Of a stretch of 64,000 bases of DNA, positions 1 to 11,882 are shown piece after piece. Origin of the DNA: Rattus norvegicus (lineage: Eukaryota > Chordata > Mammalia > Rodentia > Muridae); contig NC_086033.1 of the NCBI RefSeq assembly GCF_036323735.1, positions 4,177,826-4,241,825 of the forward strand, written 5' to 3'. Below the pieces are notes generated by a model, which saw only the letters and a program-made list of their open reading frames with translations, did not search any database and was not told the DNA's origin. Numbering within the stretch: position 1 is the stretch's first letter; every line of letters begins with the position of its first letter. A program made the translations under genes and the position numbers.

Positions 1-380
1 CTCTCCCTGCTCAGCCCTGCGTGGGGTCTGAAGTGACTTGGGTTTTTACACATTTGGGAGTGTCTGCAGCCACGTGACCAGCGGGAGGACGGGGCCCTAG
101 TCACACCATGAAACTCTTGTTTCGTGTACACGGTGTACACACAGCTTGTGAGTGGTTTTATGGATTGTAGTACGCCCACGCCGTGGTTCAACGCGTGAGG
201 TCAAGTATAGAATTTTCCACTCGGGATGTCCCTTTAGTACTTATTCAGAAAGGTTTGACTTTTGGAATGTTTTAGGATTTTAGAGAAAGGATGGCCATCC
301 TGTTCAGGACTGTATGGGGTGTTCCATGCGCAGACATAGTGAACTTCTTGTTTGGTTATTGTAAAGAATCAGAAAGACTT
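1..380. other. Unique sequence
   Basis: No gene or repeat recognised. Two copies of the palindrome gtgtacac lie one base apart at 124-140. Confidence 0.5.
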
Positions 381-382
381 GT

Positions 383-545
383 AAGAGTGGTGGGTCTTCA
401 ATCCCAGCACTCGGGAAGCAGAGGCAGGAGGATTTCTGAGTTTGAGGCCAGCCTGGGGTACAGAGTGAGTTCCAGGGCTTGTATAGCCAGGGCTACACAG
501 AGAAACTCTGTCTCAAAAACAAACAAACAAACAAAACCAAACAAG
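383..545 (+). repeat. B1 SINE
   Basis: The right part of B1 is clear: atcccagcactcgggaagca, gaggccagcctgg, and aactctgtctcaaaa with an AAAC-rich tail. Confidence 0.85.
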
Positions 546-559
546 AAACCTTGCACATT

Positions 560-755
560 ATTTTGTGTGTGTGGACGGCCCTAAAGCACACACACTATGG
601 CCATGCCGTTGAGGTCAGAGGACACAAGTTGACCGTTCTTCCACCATGTGAGTCAGGCTGGTCAGCAAGTGTCTTACCCACTAGCTTAGTGCACAAGGCC
701 TTAGTGCATGCTAGACACATAGACCATACCAGTGAGCTGCTTTCTCAGCTCTGAA
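560..755 (-). repeat. B3-type SINE
   Basis: Reverse B3/B2 signature: gaggtcagaggacacaagttg, then ttcttccaccatgtgagtc and agctgctttctcagc. Confidence 0.6.
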
Positions 756-854
756 TTTATTATTCATTCATTTATTTGTTTGTTTTTAGTTTTTTTTAAA
801 AGGCAGGGTCTAGACTCCAAGACTACCTACCCTTGTATGATGTGCACCTGACTA

Positions 855-1080
855 CAGACACAGACACAGACACACACACACAACACAGACAGACAGGCAC
901 ACACACACACACACACAACACAGACAGACACACACACAGTTTCACACACAGACACACACACACACACAGTTTCACACACAGACACACACACAACACACAC
1001 ACAGTTTCACACACAGTCACACAAAGACACACACACAGTGTCACACAGACAGACAGATGACAGACAGACAGACACACATA
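855..1080. repeat. CA-rich cryptic microsatellite
   Basis: CA/GACA tract with an embedded higher-order unit. The 15-mer cagtttcacacacag occurs at 937, 967 and 1002. Confidence 0.95.
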
Positions 1081-1567
1081 ATTAAAACATGTCAAATGTT
1101 CTCTCTTCAGCAGTTTTGTGTATCCCTGAGTGATAGCTAGGTTCTCAGTGCTGTGACTCAGATCTGTGTTAATAACCCTTTCTTTTTGTAGAACTGAAAC
1201 TTCCCACTAATCTGCACCTCCACCTCACCTTTTCCACCCAGCCACTAGTAAACCGCCATTATGCTTTCTGTTTATGAATTTACTGCCCTCAGACATGTTG
1301 GCTAGATTAAATCATGCAGTGTTTGTCTTTTGATGTATAACATGGCCCGGCCATTGGGAAATAGTATGGAGGTCCTGTCAACAGTTAAAAATAGTCCTGC
1401 CACACAATGTGCTCATCGAGCTTCTGGGTCTATATCAACCCAATTTGTTTGCATTCTATTTTTACCGTGATGAGAACGGAACCCCAAGCCTGGCATATGC
1501 TAAGCAAATGGCACTCTCGCCAAGCCACATCCCAACTGTCAACTGAGTATTGGATTTTATTGTCATT
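1081..1567. other. Unique or unassigned sequence
   Basis: No gene seen. AT-rich intronic DNA; the part near 1320-1500 may be an old retroelement fragment. Confidence 0.4.
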
Positions 1568-1776
1568 CTTTTATGTGTATGGGCACCTTAACTCCATGTA
1601 TGTCTGTGCATCATGAGGAAGGCAGCAGAGGGCCTCAGGTTCCCTTAACTGGAGTTACAGATGCTCACAGGGTGCTGTGTGGCTGCTGGGACTTAAACCC
1701 TTGTCCTTCTGGAAGAGCAGCCAGTCTATTCTGCCGCTATTCTGAATTCAACCATTGAGCCGACTCTCCAACCCCT
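1568..1776 (-). repeat. B3 SINE
   Basis: Reverse-strand B3 landmarks in order: ttatgtgtatgggcacc, actggagttacagatg, tggaagagcagccagt and gagccgactctccaaccc. Confidence 0.85.
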
Positions 1777-3194
1777 CAATGGAATATTGGAGCTACACGA
1801 AGGGGCTGGGAGAGGAGAGAGTGGATCTTCCTCTTCCCAAGTCCCCAGAGAGGTATAATTTAATTTAGCATGATGGTACTTGAGGTGCAGCACAGGCCAG
1901 GGAGGTGAGGGTCAGATGGCAGAGCCTTGTGAATGTAGCCAAGGAATTTGAACTCCATCAAATGTTTGCCATTTTCAAGTAGGGGTGGGGGGGAATGGAT
2001 AACATTACAGAAAGTTCCCTCCTTCTTCACAGCCATTTACAACTTGCAAACAGTGGAATATTCTGACTGAAATTAAATTTCCGTAGGCTGAGCCCACTCA
2101 CTTTGTGAGCCTTCTGATAAGGACTCCTCCTCCTTCCTTTTAGCTTCTGGTGAAATGGAGTGTGGCTTTCCCCCAGAACACCCATAGAGTCTTCAGCCCT
2201 TTATTCACCCCAGACCTCTGTTAAGGTGCCTCTTTCCCTGTGCAGGTCCGTGTGTGGGATCGATCGTCTACCTTGACACTCCACTCCAGGCTACCTTTCC
2301 CGTTTGTCCTTCGTGTCCTTTTGTGGAAAAGGATGGATTACTGAAGCTCTTGTTTTGAAGCCTTTTATAGGCTTACACCCCAATCTCCGAGTAACCAGAA
2401 ACCATAATAGGGCAGAGAGGGGGCCTTCTCTTGCTGTGTAGAAAACCCTCAAAAAAAAAAAACACACACAAAACCAAAAAACCCAGAGGGTCTTGAGCCC
2501 TTGAGCGTAGTGTCGCTGGGGAGAGGAAATTGCACCGGGGTGGTGGAGTGAGGGGAAATGCGGGCTGACGTGCTGAGTGATAGGCCACACATGGTGGAGG
2601 CTGAAGGGGAGGACACGGTACAGGGCCTTGGAGGTTTCAGTTGCCATTTCCGGAAGTCTGTAGAAGAACCCTCTCTCTGGGGGAGTCAGGCTCTGCAGGA
2701 AGCTCTCAGCCTCTGCCCTCAGGGGAACCCTGGTCTGCAGGAGAAAGAATGGGAAGGTCGGTGTTAGTGAGTGTACCTGGAATATCCAGCCATCCATCAT
2801 GGACACATGGGTTTTTCTTCTCTGACTTAGAAGAAAGGGTGGTGAACCAGTGTGGCTAGAAGGCCTGTGAGCATCCCGTGGGCTCCTGCTTGCTATGCCA
2901 GGCAAGGGACTGACTGGCACATTTTCTGTATCCCTAGAACTATGGGCCAGGACTCACTGCTGTCCTCCTTGGACAGCAAAGTCAAGGGCTGAGGCTCGCT
3001 CTCCAGTCAACCAAGCCTTGGTCTTGCCCATGAGTAGTCAGTAGAGCTAGTGACTGGAGAACAGGTGTGGGCAAGGAGGAGAAGAGACTATTACTAAGAA
3101 TTTCCTTGGCCGTGAGCTGGGAGAACCACTGACACGTACTGTCTTTCCGTAACAGGCGCCACCATCGCCTCACAGGAAAGCAGCCGCAGGACAG
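1777..3194. other. Unique intronic sequence
   Basis: No exon or repeat recognised. An open frame on the minus strand (2291-2920) has no family match and lies in ordinary intronic sequence with an A12 run. Confidence 0.5.
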
Positions 3195-3339
3195 AATAGA
3201 CCACTGTGGTGGTCTTCACTGTCAAGTTGGCTGGCTTTAGAACTGCCGTTGAAACACACCTCTGGGTGTATCTAAGTGTTTCCGGAAAGATTCAGCTGAT
3301 CTGGGAAGACACCCCTGAATACAGGCAACCCCTTTAAAA

Positions 3340-3577
3340 ATTATTTGTATCTTTTATAGGTACACAAAGTTTTGTACATATGAATGTTTTGCCTGCATGG
3401 ATGTGTGTGCACCATGTGCGTGTCTGGTGCTCTGCCCACAGAAGTCAGGAGAACGCTTCAGGTCTAGAACTGTGCTTATGGATGGCTGTGAGCCACCATG
3501 TCAGTTCTTGGGATTGAACCTGGGGTCTCTGCAAAAGCAACAAGTGCTCTTCACCACCGAGCCACTCCCTCCGGCCC
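3340..3577 (-). repeat. B3 SINE
   Basis: Reverse B3: gaatgttttgcctgcatgg, agccaccatgtcagttcttg, ttcaccaccgagccactcc. It is inserted in the flanking repeat. Confidence 0.85.
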
Positions 3578-3758
3578 CGAAGACCCTCCCTGTCTTAAGT
3601 TTTTGTTAGGTATTTTGTAACATTGGTGAGAAAGGTAAAATGGTATCAGAAATGAAGAATGTAGAAAGAGTTCTGAGCTATAGGCTAGAGAAGCCCCAGA
3701 TGCTTTCTGTAAGCCGGAGTTACGTGGGCCATTTTGGTAGAGTTTGGAAGACCAAATG

Positions 3759-3856
3759 CCAATGTCTTCTATGCCATGATGGACTATATGCTCTTGACCT
3801 ATGAAAGCCAATGTCTTCTATGCCGTCTTGGGCCATATGCTCTTGACCTGTGAAAG
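3759..3856. repeat. 49-bp tandem duplication
   Basis: Two imperfect copies of the unit start at 3759 and 3808; both begin ccaatgtcttctatgcc and contain tatatgctcttgacct or a close variant. Confidence 0.9.
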
Positions 3857-4315
3857 CCACGAAGCCCTTCTTCCTAAAGTTGTTGTCAGGTATTTGGTTG
3901 CAGCAACAAGAAAACTAACCAAGACAGCCACAGTCTCCCTTGCGACTAGGAGAATGATGAAGACCCAGTCTTCATGCTTGGAACCACTTTGCTGTGTGTT
4001 CTGTTTGTGTTGATGGTCAATGAAACAAAGGGAGGCTGAGAAATGGAAATGGAAATACGCCGCACAGGCCTGGTGTCTCAGAACCTTTTGGTGCACAGGC
4101 CTAAGCATTCAGAGTGGTGATGGGTGTGGCCATGAACAGTCTGTCTCCTCCTTTCGATTCAACAGTGGTACTCCGCTGTATCAGTGCTTACAACATGCAA
4201 CAGAGGACCTAAGTATCAGCTGCTCTCCGTACCCCCTTTCTCTGGGCATCTTGTCCCTGACTGACCCACAGCCTCTCCTTGCATTGCGTTCTTAATCTAG
4301 AGACTGGTGACAAGG

Positions 4316-4420
4316 GGGTTGGGGATTTAGCTCAGTGGTAGAGCGCTTGCCTAGGAAGCGCAAGGCCCTGGGTTCGGTCCCCAGCTCCGAAAAAAAAAAA
4401 AAAAAAAGAACTGAAAAGAA
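4316..4420 (+). repeat. ID SINE (young)
   Basis: Full-length 5' tRNA-like part with Pol III A box (tagctcagtgg, 4328) and B box (ggttcggtcc, 4371), CCAGCTCCG end and an A18 tail. Target-site duplications are 4299-4315 and 4421-4437 (agagactggtgacaagg against agagactgatgacaagg). Confidence 0.97.
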
Positions 4421-4437
4421 AGAGACTGATGACAAGG

Positions 4438-5590
4438 AGGATGATGAAATCCAGCAAGCCCTTCTTCATGCCGCCCACCATTTTCTTCTCCTTCCAAATC
4501 AACTCAATTCACTCCCTGATGGTTATAATCAATGCTTAAAAAATATGTCTTCTCCCTTCTAGTCTCAAGCCTTGCTTAAATCTTTCCTCCCAGAGAAACC
4601 TGGCTCCAGGTAGCTTCAGGACCATCTTCCTTAGGTAGTGACGATGCAGGGTTGGCGGCCACATTGGACCTTCCCTAGAGTCAAGACAGTACCAGCACTC
4701 TTGGCTCTCTTGGTGGCCAGGGCTCTTTGGTTAGCTTTGCAATATGCATTCTTTTTTTCTCTTACCCATCTAAATATTTAGGCTTCATGCTGAAATATTT
4801 AGGTAGGACTGTGTACTTCTGGCTGTTGTCACCCACTCCCCCGTGCCCTACTGTAATCTGACTGCAGCTGTTTAATCAAGTCCTTCTTCCTACCAAGGAG
4901 GACACTTGTCCTAAGCCTGTGAGAACCTATGCAGGACAGTTGGCGGAAGGACTAGCTTGGCTCTATTGTGTAACTTGGAGACTGACCCTGTAGGCCACCA
5001 GGAATCTTACCAGCCTCATCTGGGGGGCTGCACACCTCAGGGCTCCTGTACTTGTCTGAATTGACCTATACTTGGGGAAGGGGAAAGGAAATCTTCGTTT
5101 GTGCTGTGTGACCCTGGCCAGATTTATTACATCATCCATTTATGAAGGATTGGAGTGCCTTTAAGTTAGACCATAAGGACCCGACACGGTCCATCTCCCT
5201 GTCCCCAGACTTGTGTGATAAGGCTCAGTTCTCAAGATGTCCAGTGCAAAGGTAAGCACTTGCTTCATGTTCTGTCAGGCCCAGGTTCTAGGTGGCCTGC
5301 ACCTTTTCAGGACAGTCTGATGAGGAAGAGGCCAGGGCTCTCGAAAGATTAAAGTGAGGTGACTTTAGCCAGGTAGAGCTGCCTTGATCACTCACAGGCT
5401 TTGTGGTCTATGTTTACGATAGTGAGATGGGCAGGCAGGTTAAGGTGCTCACTCCCAAGTCTGATAAAGGCCTGCGAGAGAACCGACTCCTGAAAGTTGT
5501 TCTCTGACCTCGCACACTTGTGCCATGACGTGAACACGCCCATACGACAATAAAAAAAATGTAAACGCAATAAAAAGGGTTTATTCCCGT
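4438..5590. other. Unique intronic sequence
   Basis: No gene or clear repeat recognised; 5370-5580 may be a decayed B2-like SINE ending in an A-rich tail with CAATAAAA. Confidence 0.4.
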
Positions 5591-5958
5591 GCTAGATAGT
5601 TTTATGTTAACTTGACATAAGCTAGGGTCATTTGGGAAGAGGGAACCTCAACTGAAAATTATGCCTCCACCAGATGACCCCGGAGCATGCCTTTGGTGCC
5701 TTGCTTTGATTGATGGTTGATGTGGGAGGGCCTAGCTCACTGTGGGTGATGTCACTCCTGTGTGCTATAAGAAAGCAAGATGAGCAAGCTAGTAAGTGGC
5801 ATTCCTCCATGGCCTCTGCCTCAGTCCTCGCCTCCAGGTTCCTGCCCTGACTTCCTTCAACGGTAGACAGTGATAGAGAAATATAAGCCAAATAGCCTAC
5901 CCTTCCCAAATGGCTTTTGGTTGTGGTATCTTATCACAGCAATATAAACCCTAGGACG
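5591..5958 (+). repeat. Lx/L1-type rodent repeat 3' end
   Basis: Contains the characteristic order gttttatgttaacttgacat, gggagggcctagctcactgt, aagaaagcaagatgagcaag, ccatggcctctgcctcag and taagccaaatagcc. Family name uncertain. Confidence 0.7.
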
Positions 5959-8179
5959 ATTGCCAACACCACCCCACCTTGCCCCTTCCAACCTGCCCAG
6001 CCCCACCTCGCCATATCCCTGCCATCCTGGGTTTTGTCTCTGTTTCCCCAAGCTCTTCCTAGGGTGCTGGATGCCCATCTTGTGGTCACCAAGTCCTGGC
6101 CTTCACGTCTCGGCTGGGTGCTGGGGTTGGAGCGAGAAGCTGTGGTTTCTTCTCTCAAGAACTCGAAAGCACACATGTCCAGGTCCTCTTGCAGCAGATA
6201 AGAAGCACGTGCTGCGTGTGCAGACTCACTAAGCACGAGCACACATCAGGTGCTTGTCTCCATGCCCATGGATGTTGTGCCTACTCCTGGTCCTTCCTGC
6301 CTTTTCGGGAATGCCTTTGCGCCGTGTACTGGGGAAACGAGGAAGGTAAATGTAGTGCGGATGGGCTGGGGGGGGCCACCTGTATGTGTGCGTGCCCCTG
6401 CCCTTGTTTAATCTTCAGAGCCTTGCAAGGAGGAGCTCTGAGGCCAGGACTGTTTGCAGGAGAGGCGGTGCCTCTGGCTGACAGGGCCTGTGGTGTGACA
6501 GATCTAGACCACAGCCACATTGCGCCTTTCCACCCCTTGGCCTACCATACAGGGAGGGAGCAGAAGTGTTTGCAGGGTGTTTCCTATAACACCTTGGTGA
6601 TCCCGCCCAGTCTCCTAAAAAGCTTGCAGATGCAGGCTTTGTGCCCACCCTACCCTCCCATCCCTCCACCTTGCCTTTTCCAAGGGCTCTGCAGAACCAT
6701 TCGTTTGACACCTTTATTCTGTGTCTTCCATGGGTCGGACACAGGGAAGGACCCTCTCCATCCTCCTCCCCCATGGACAAGTGCATGCCATCCCCTTCGT
6801 TGGATTGGAAACCAGGGCCAGCTAAGGGGGTGACTAAGCTGGTGGCAGAACTGTCTTGCAGGGGGTGTCTAATGAATTCCATGACGCAATATGTGAATAT
6901 ATTGGGTTAAATGTGTGGCTCTCCTGGGATGCACGTGACCTGTGGGCTGCAGGTTGGATGTTTCTGGCAGAGAGGCTAAGTCAGGTTAATGGAACAGAAC
7001 TGCTCACAGGTCTGGCTGTGGGCCTTTCTTCACAGAGATACTTCTCAGCCCATTTCTAAACACGCACATGTGTGTTTGACATCCTTGTGTGTCCATGCGC
7101 GTTGGTGTGTGTGAGTGTGCATGTGCCCTGGTGCAGCATGGGGGTTAATCCTTTCCTTTCACCTCATTTGAGACGAGTCTTGTTCACTCCCTCCCTCGTA
7201 CAGCAGGCCAGCTGGAATTCTCCAAGGGGTGCAAAGTCTCCCGCCACACTACCTCCTCAGGTGACCCTGTGAGGTGTGACTTGGCTTCTGGGTTCGGAAC
7301 TCTGTAGCCCTCCAGGTCCTCATAACATTGCTTTTAAACCATAAGGGTATCGAGTGTGTTTGGGGGTACAAAGCCTCCTTATGTTTCACTTCTTATCCTA
7401 TCCTGCCCAACATGGCCCTCCCTGAGATCTGGGGGGCTAGCTTCCCTGTTGACGAGCATTGGTGGAAGAAAAAGTACATGTTTCTAGAGTGGAAGCTCCT
7501 AGTGGCACAGAAGGGTGTTTTTCTGGGCCAGGCTAGAGCCTGGGGCAGAAGGGCTCTGGGTGAGACCCACTCCCGCCCTCCACCCCACTCCCCAGGGACT
7601 TTCTCCAGCACCGGACCAGAGAGCTATTGGTCAGCTGGTGTCTCCCGCCCGTCTTGGAGGTTGCAGGAGGGGGTTTGCGTTGAGGGCACCTCTCCTGGCT
7701 ACAAAGCTTGCAAACAATGCAAGGCTGGAAGAGCTTAGTTGGTTATTGAAGCCGCCTCCCGCCTCCCGGAGCCAAGGCCCAGCCCTTCAGAGAAAGTTAC
7801 ACAACTTCGTCTAAGACATCTGTGCTTACCAGGGGTGGGGAAGTGTAATGAGAGCAATTACGGCTGGGGGGCAAGCAATTAAGGCAGGGAAGGCTTTGCG
7901 GGAAAGTGGCCTCAGAGGGCAGGTCAGTCAGTCAAAGGTGTTACCACATCTGTCAGTGGCTCTCCTGGTCACCACCCAAGGCCTCTGGCGACACATCCTC
8001 CCTCATGGCGGGGTGGGAATAGGGAGGCGAACTGTTGATCCTGAGTTCTGCTGATCCTGGTGGGCCTTGAAGACCGGGGACTCGAGGTCAACCTTCCGTG
8101 GGAGAAGGGGTATTCTGCAGCCCCGCGTGCCCGTAGCATTTGACAAAGACCTTTGAGGTTTATGTTGTCCTGATTCCTT
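5959..8179. other. Unique intronic sequence with candidate enhancer
   Basis: The longest early stretch without a recognised repeat. An ORF at 6189-6833 has no family match. 7560-7960 is dense in liver/kidney-type factor motifs (see findings). Confidence 0.45.
7851..7885. promoter_or_regulatory. Paired CAATTA homeodomain-type motifs
   Basis: CAATTA starts at 7855 and again at 7876, both after gcaa/gagc purine context and 21 bp apart (two helical turns), flanking a GGGGGG run. Seen directly; a regulatory role is inference. Confidence 0.25.
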
Positions 8180-8312
8180 TTTGCGACAGGGTCTCTCGCT
8201 CTGGTAGCCTTGACTGGCCTCGAACTCACCGTGAAGATCTGACTAGCTGGAACTCATTGATCCTTTTGCTTCTGCCTCTGGAGTGTTGAGTTAAAGGCAT
8301 GTGCCACCATGC
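8180..8312 (-). repeat. B1 SINE
   Basis: gcgacagggtctctcgctct, gactggcctcgaactcacc and ttaaaggcatgtgccacca mark a minus-strand B1. Confidence 0.75.
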
Positions 8313-8504
8313 TGGTGACTTTGAGATCCACTGTTATAGGTGACTTGGCAAGGGTGACAAAGAGAGGCACACAGCAGCAATGAATGGTATGAGGTAAGGA
8401 TTCTTGAATAACGTAACCAGGATTATCCAGCTGAGTATCTGCCTGCACCCAGGCAAGTCTGGAGCCAGAGAGCTGCAAAGCTAGCAAAGCTAGAGACTTT
8501 ATTT

Positions 8505-8708
8505 GTTCTGTTTGAAATAGAGTCTTGAGTAGCCCAGGCTGGCTTTGAACTTGCCACATAACTAAGGGTGACCTTGAACCTCTACCCTCCAGAGTAGAGC
8601 TGGAATTGGAAGCGTGTGCACCACCATGGCCACTTTCCTTTGGTGCTGGTCATGGAACCCAGAGTTTCATGCATGCTAGGCAAGCATTCTAACTGAGCTA
8701 CCCAGTCC
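8505..8708 (-). repeat. B4 SINE (B1-ID composite)
   Basis: B1 part (gtagcccaggctggctttga) followed by an ID-like part (gctaggcaagcattctaact), the B4 arrangement in reverse. Confidence 0.7.
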
Positions 8709-8824
8709 TCTTCAGAGCCTGGTCTTCTCCACCCTCCGCTGCTCCTAGCTTCAGGGGCTGCCCTGAGCAATGCTCTTTGGAATTCTGATACTTAGGGCAC
8801 CTTGTTTGTCCTGCCTGAATAGGC

Positions 8825-8825
<1 letters not shown>

Positions 8826-8868
<43 letters not shown>

Positions 8869-8869
8869 G
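8826..8869. repeat. (GT)n microsatellite
   Basis: Uninterrupted GT run of about 21 units. Confidence 0.97.
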
Positions 8870-8910
8870 TGTGGTTTGTTTACTGAGTTAGGCATAAGAA
8901 CGTTTAAATG

Positions 8911-9006
8911 GGGGTTGGGGATTTAGCTCAGCGGTAGAGCGCTTGCCTAGCACGCGCAAGGCCCTGGGTTCAGTTCTCAGCTCCGAAAAAAAAGAAAAAA
9001 AAGAAG
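8911..9006 (+). repeat. ID SINE
   Basis: Full-length ID with TCAGCTCCG end and CTAGCACGCGC internal variant. Perfect 15-bp target-site duplications aagaacgtttaaatg at 8896-8910 and 9007-9021. Confidence 0.97.
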
Positions 9007-9021
9007 AAGAACGTTTAAATG

Positions 9022-11639
9022 AGGAAAACCTTGGTTATGCAGGAGATCTCAGCAGTGCTGTATCTTCAGCTCATTCCTGACCCCATTTACAACACCCCCA
9101 AGGGCCTTAGCCTCTATCCACCTGGTCAAAAGGACCCCACGAGAATGAATTGAGGAACTGGAGGGGAGTGTGATCACTGTCCATTTGTGAGGTCTTGCCT
9201 GTCACTTCTCACGCTTAGACCCACACTTGCGACGGGCGCCTCTACTTGGCCTCCCCAGGGTCAGTGACTCCTGCCCTTCGTGGGACACACAGGTTAGCAC
9301 TCCAGAGAGAATCTCGAGTCTTTCTTTCCTCCAGTGGTTCACATGCCACCCAGACACAGCCCTGCCAGGGACAGCTAGGTTGCCGAGGGCTGAGTGGGAG
9401 GAGAGAACTTTATGGATGTTGGTTTTGGCCAGGGTGGCCTTTGTGTCTGCTATAGGGTTCTTGGCTGCTCCTGTGCCCCATCCCCCAGGCAGGATGGACG
9501 TAGGCACCTGCCCACAGACCCTGGAGTAGAACGAAGGACAGACCCATTCCTCCCTATCACTGCTGTTCAAACAAAGCTCATGTCCCCTGGGCTGTGGAAT
9601 GCATCCTGCCAGTGTTGGCTTTGGAAGGATGCCCTTCCCCTCCCACCATCCCTGCCCCCTTCACAGTTGCCAAGGGGTAAGTGCTGAGCCGGCTAAGTGG
9701 GGCAGGCGGTTATGGGAGTGTCTTGTCAGCACCCCCAAGGTAGATAGCAGGAAGAGGTTGTCCTGATTAATAGCTTTCTACACCCCTCCCCAGTCCCCTC
9801 TCCTAGACTCTGAACTTAGCCCTGCATCTATTGGAATGGCCCAATGAGTGGGGAGCCTCATGTGCTGTGTGACTGTACCTCTCTGCCATTGTACCTCTCT
9901 GAGCCAAAGCTAAGGCCAGTTAAATGGGGAGTGCCAGTTGTATGCTCAGTACTATGGAAAGGGCTGTGGGAATGAAGAGGGTACTGGGTGCCATGTACCT
10001 TCCTTTGAAGTCAGAGGGGCTTAGGGGGTGTTGGGGTTACCATACAGTGCTTAGAAACAGGAGGGAACATAGCAAACTGTAGCCACCGCAGGCCTTCCCA
10101 GTTAGAAAATGAATGTGGGATGGGACATTATCCCCTGCGTGTTGGTATCCCCTGATGCTGGGTCTGGGGGTTACCTTCCTTGGAGCCCCATCTCTCAGTA
10201 CACTGCTCTGGAGTTTGTCTTGTCCATTTTCTTCCCCACGCTCTCCATGGGGCTCTTGATTTGTGCCCTGTTGCATCTGAAACCCAGGACCCTGTAAGCA
10301 GGGTAATCATTAATGAACAACCATTAATGAACGGCTGGAGCCGAGGTAATTCGTTTTCCTTTCCACCTCTTTGACTGCCAGCATCCCTCCAAGGCTAGAT
10401 GCAGTGCTGTCCCAGGCCACCCCCCGGGTAAATGTCACTGTGCCCACCTTCAATCCAGAAGATGGTCCAGGCAGGTTATCCCCATCCAGCAAGCACCCTG
10501 CAGCTGATGACACTCCGCCCCTTAATCTGTGCAGCACTCTTCGCCGGGACACTTTGTCTGTCATGCAGGTCCATAGGTTGCTGGCGAAGGTGTGTCAGCA
10601 ACTCCCTAGGATTTTGCCTGGCATTGCCCTCCCACCCCCAGCACAGGAGATGCAACTTTAGCATCATGGAGGACACTTTGGGGTACAGTTCTAGAAGGTC
10701 CGTGCTGCTGCCTACTACACTGGAGATGAGCAGAGGTGTGTTTTGACATTCTCAGGATGCTCCCGCGTCATCATTTCCCCTGCTTGGTCTGTTGGGGTCC
10801 TTGTGTATCGTCACACTTGTTTGCTTTGCAAGCACTGTCCCCAGACCTTATTCATAGCTTAAATGTCATGGGACACTAAGCTTCCTGAAGCCAGTTTCCC
10901 ATCTGTCCTCATACTCTTGCACACTGCCCCATGGCTCTGCTCCCCCCAACAGTTTTAACCTGTGTTTATTGATCATCAAGTTGGCATGCTTCAGCCTGAG
11001 GCATGGCATTCCCTGTCCAGACAGTATGGAAGCCTAGAAGCCTGAATTGCCCGGGGCAGGGTGGTTTCCATTGAGTGATTTTTTAAAAAGCAGGTCTGAG
11101 GTTCAAACCACACTTCAAAAACAAGCCGGGGGATGGATGTAAGTTTAGCACTGAGTCACAGAAACTCAATTTAAAAACAGAAGCTAGGCAGGGCCAAGCT
11201 TCGGGGACTGGATTATTGATGGCTTTTTCCCTTTCTGCCTGCACATTTTCTGTAATGCAGTTGCATTGTGTTTACAACAAAGAACTTGATTTTCTTTTAT
11301 GGCACAGAATGCACGTTCACCCGTTACACACTGGCTGTTTCTAAGGTGTGGGGGAACACAAGGCTGGTTTTAACAGAATGTCCTCTAAAGCTGGTACCCT
11401 CTTCGGTAGTGAACGGCGGGAAGAGAGGTCTTTCAGCTCAGTTACTAAAGCGTGACCTGCTGGGAAGCCAGTGCTCAGAATGACAAGAACTGTGTAAAAA
11501 CCATGTAACCTGCTAAGGAATAATGCCATCAGCATGTAGAGACTCAGGGCCTGGAGGAAACCGGTTTAGAGGATTGAGACCAGACTGGGGAGGGGGTTCC
11601 ATTGTCTTAACCGAGTTCAGATTTCCACACCCATTTGAA
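9022..11639. other. Unique intronic sequence
   Basis: No exon recognised. It holds a tandem ATTAATGAAC pair (10308-10332) and moderately GC-rich unique DNA. Confidence 0.5.
10308..10332. promoter_or_regulatory. Tandem CATTAATGAAC motifs
   Basis: The 11-mer cattaatgaac starts at 10308 and 10322 (14-bp period). It contains ATTAAT homeodomain cores. A function is inference. Confidence 0.25.
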
Positions 11640-11815
11640 AAGCTAGCCACAGCAGTGCGCGCCTACGATTCCAAGGCTGAGAGAGCAGGCAGGAGGGTTC
11701 CTGGGGCTTGTCGGTCAGCCCTGCTAGCCAATCAGTGAGCTCTAGGTTCAGCGAGAGACCCTTTCTGAAAAATAAGGTAAAGTGATTGAGGAAGGCACAC
11801 GAATTCGAGTGTGTG
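11640..11815 (+). repeat. B4 SINE
   Basis: gatgattccaaggctgaga-like B1 core (cctacgattccaaggctgag), gctctaggttcagcgagaga and the CA-rich end typical of B4. Confidence 0.6.
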
Positions 11816-11882
11816 CACACGCACACACACAGACACACGTGCACACACACACACACACACACACACACACCACACACACACG
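11816..11882. repeat. (CA)n microsatellite
   Basis: CA run with GACA and GTG interruptions, at the 3' end of the B4. Confidence 0.95.

Larger units (their letters stand above)
3200..3945 (+). repeat. Lx/L1-type rodent repeat tail, interrupted by a B3 SINE
   Basis: 3200-3339 (ctgtcaagttggctggcttt ... gtttccggaaag) and 3578-3945 (ttgttgtcaggtatttggttgcagcaacaagaaaactaac, in part) match the abundant rodent L1-like 3' ends. Family name uncertain. A 49-bp tandem duplication lies inside. Confidence 0.6.

Noticed and set aside
855..1080. CRISPR-like spaced repeats
   Set aside because: Simple-sequence CA repeats in mammalian DNA without unique spacers or cas genes.
823..1095. Cysteine/valine or histidine/threonine-rich open frames (also 26000-26470, 44830-45110, 60490-60930)
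   Set aside because: Products of CA/GT dinucleotide repeats, which are open in several frames on both strands.
2291..2920. 209-codon open frame on -
   Set aside because: No family match and antisense to ordinary intronic sequence with an A12 run.
4316..4390. tRNA-Ala-like genes in the eight ID copies
   Set aside because: They have Pol III boxes but are SINEs with A tails and target duplications, not tRNA genes.
4335..4562. Open frame starting MVERLPRKRKALGSVPSSEKK (also at 15097, 49316 and 63072 minus)
   Set aside because: Translation of the ID SINE tRNA-like part and its A tail; it recurs at each ID copy.
6189..6833. 214-codon open frame on +
   Set aside because: No domain or homology recognised, overlaps opposite-strand frames, lies in intron 1.
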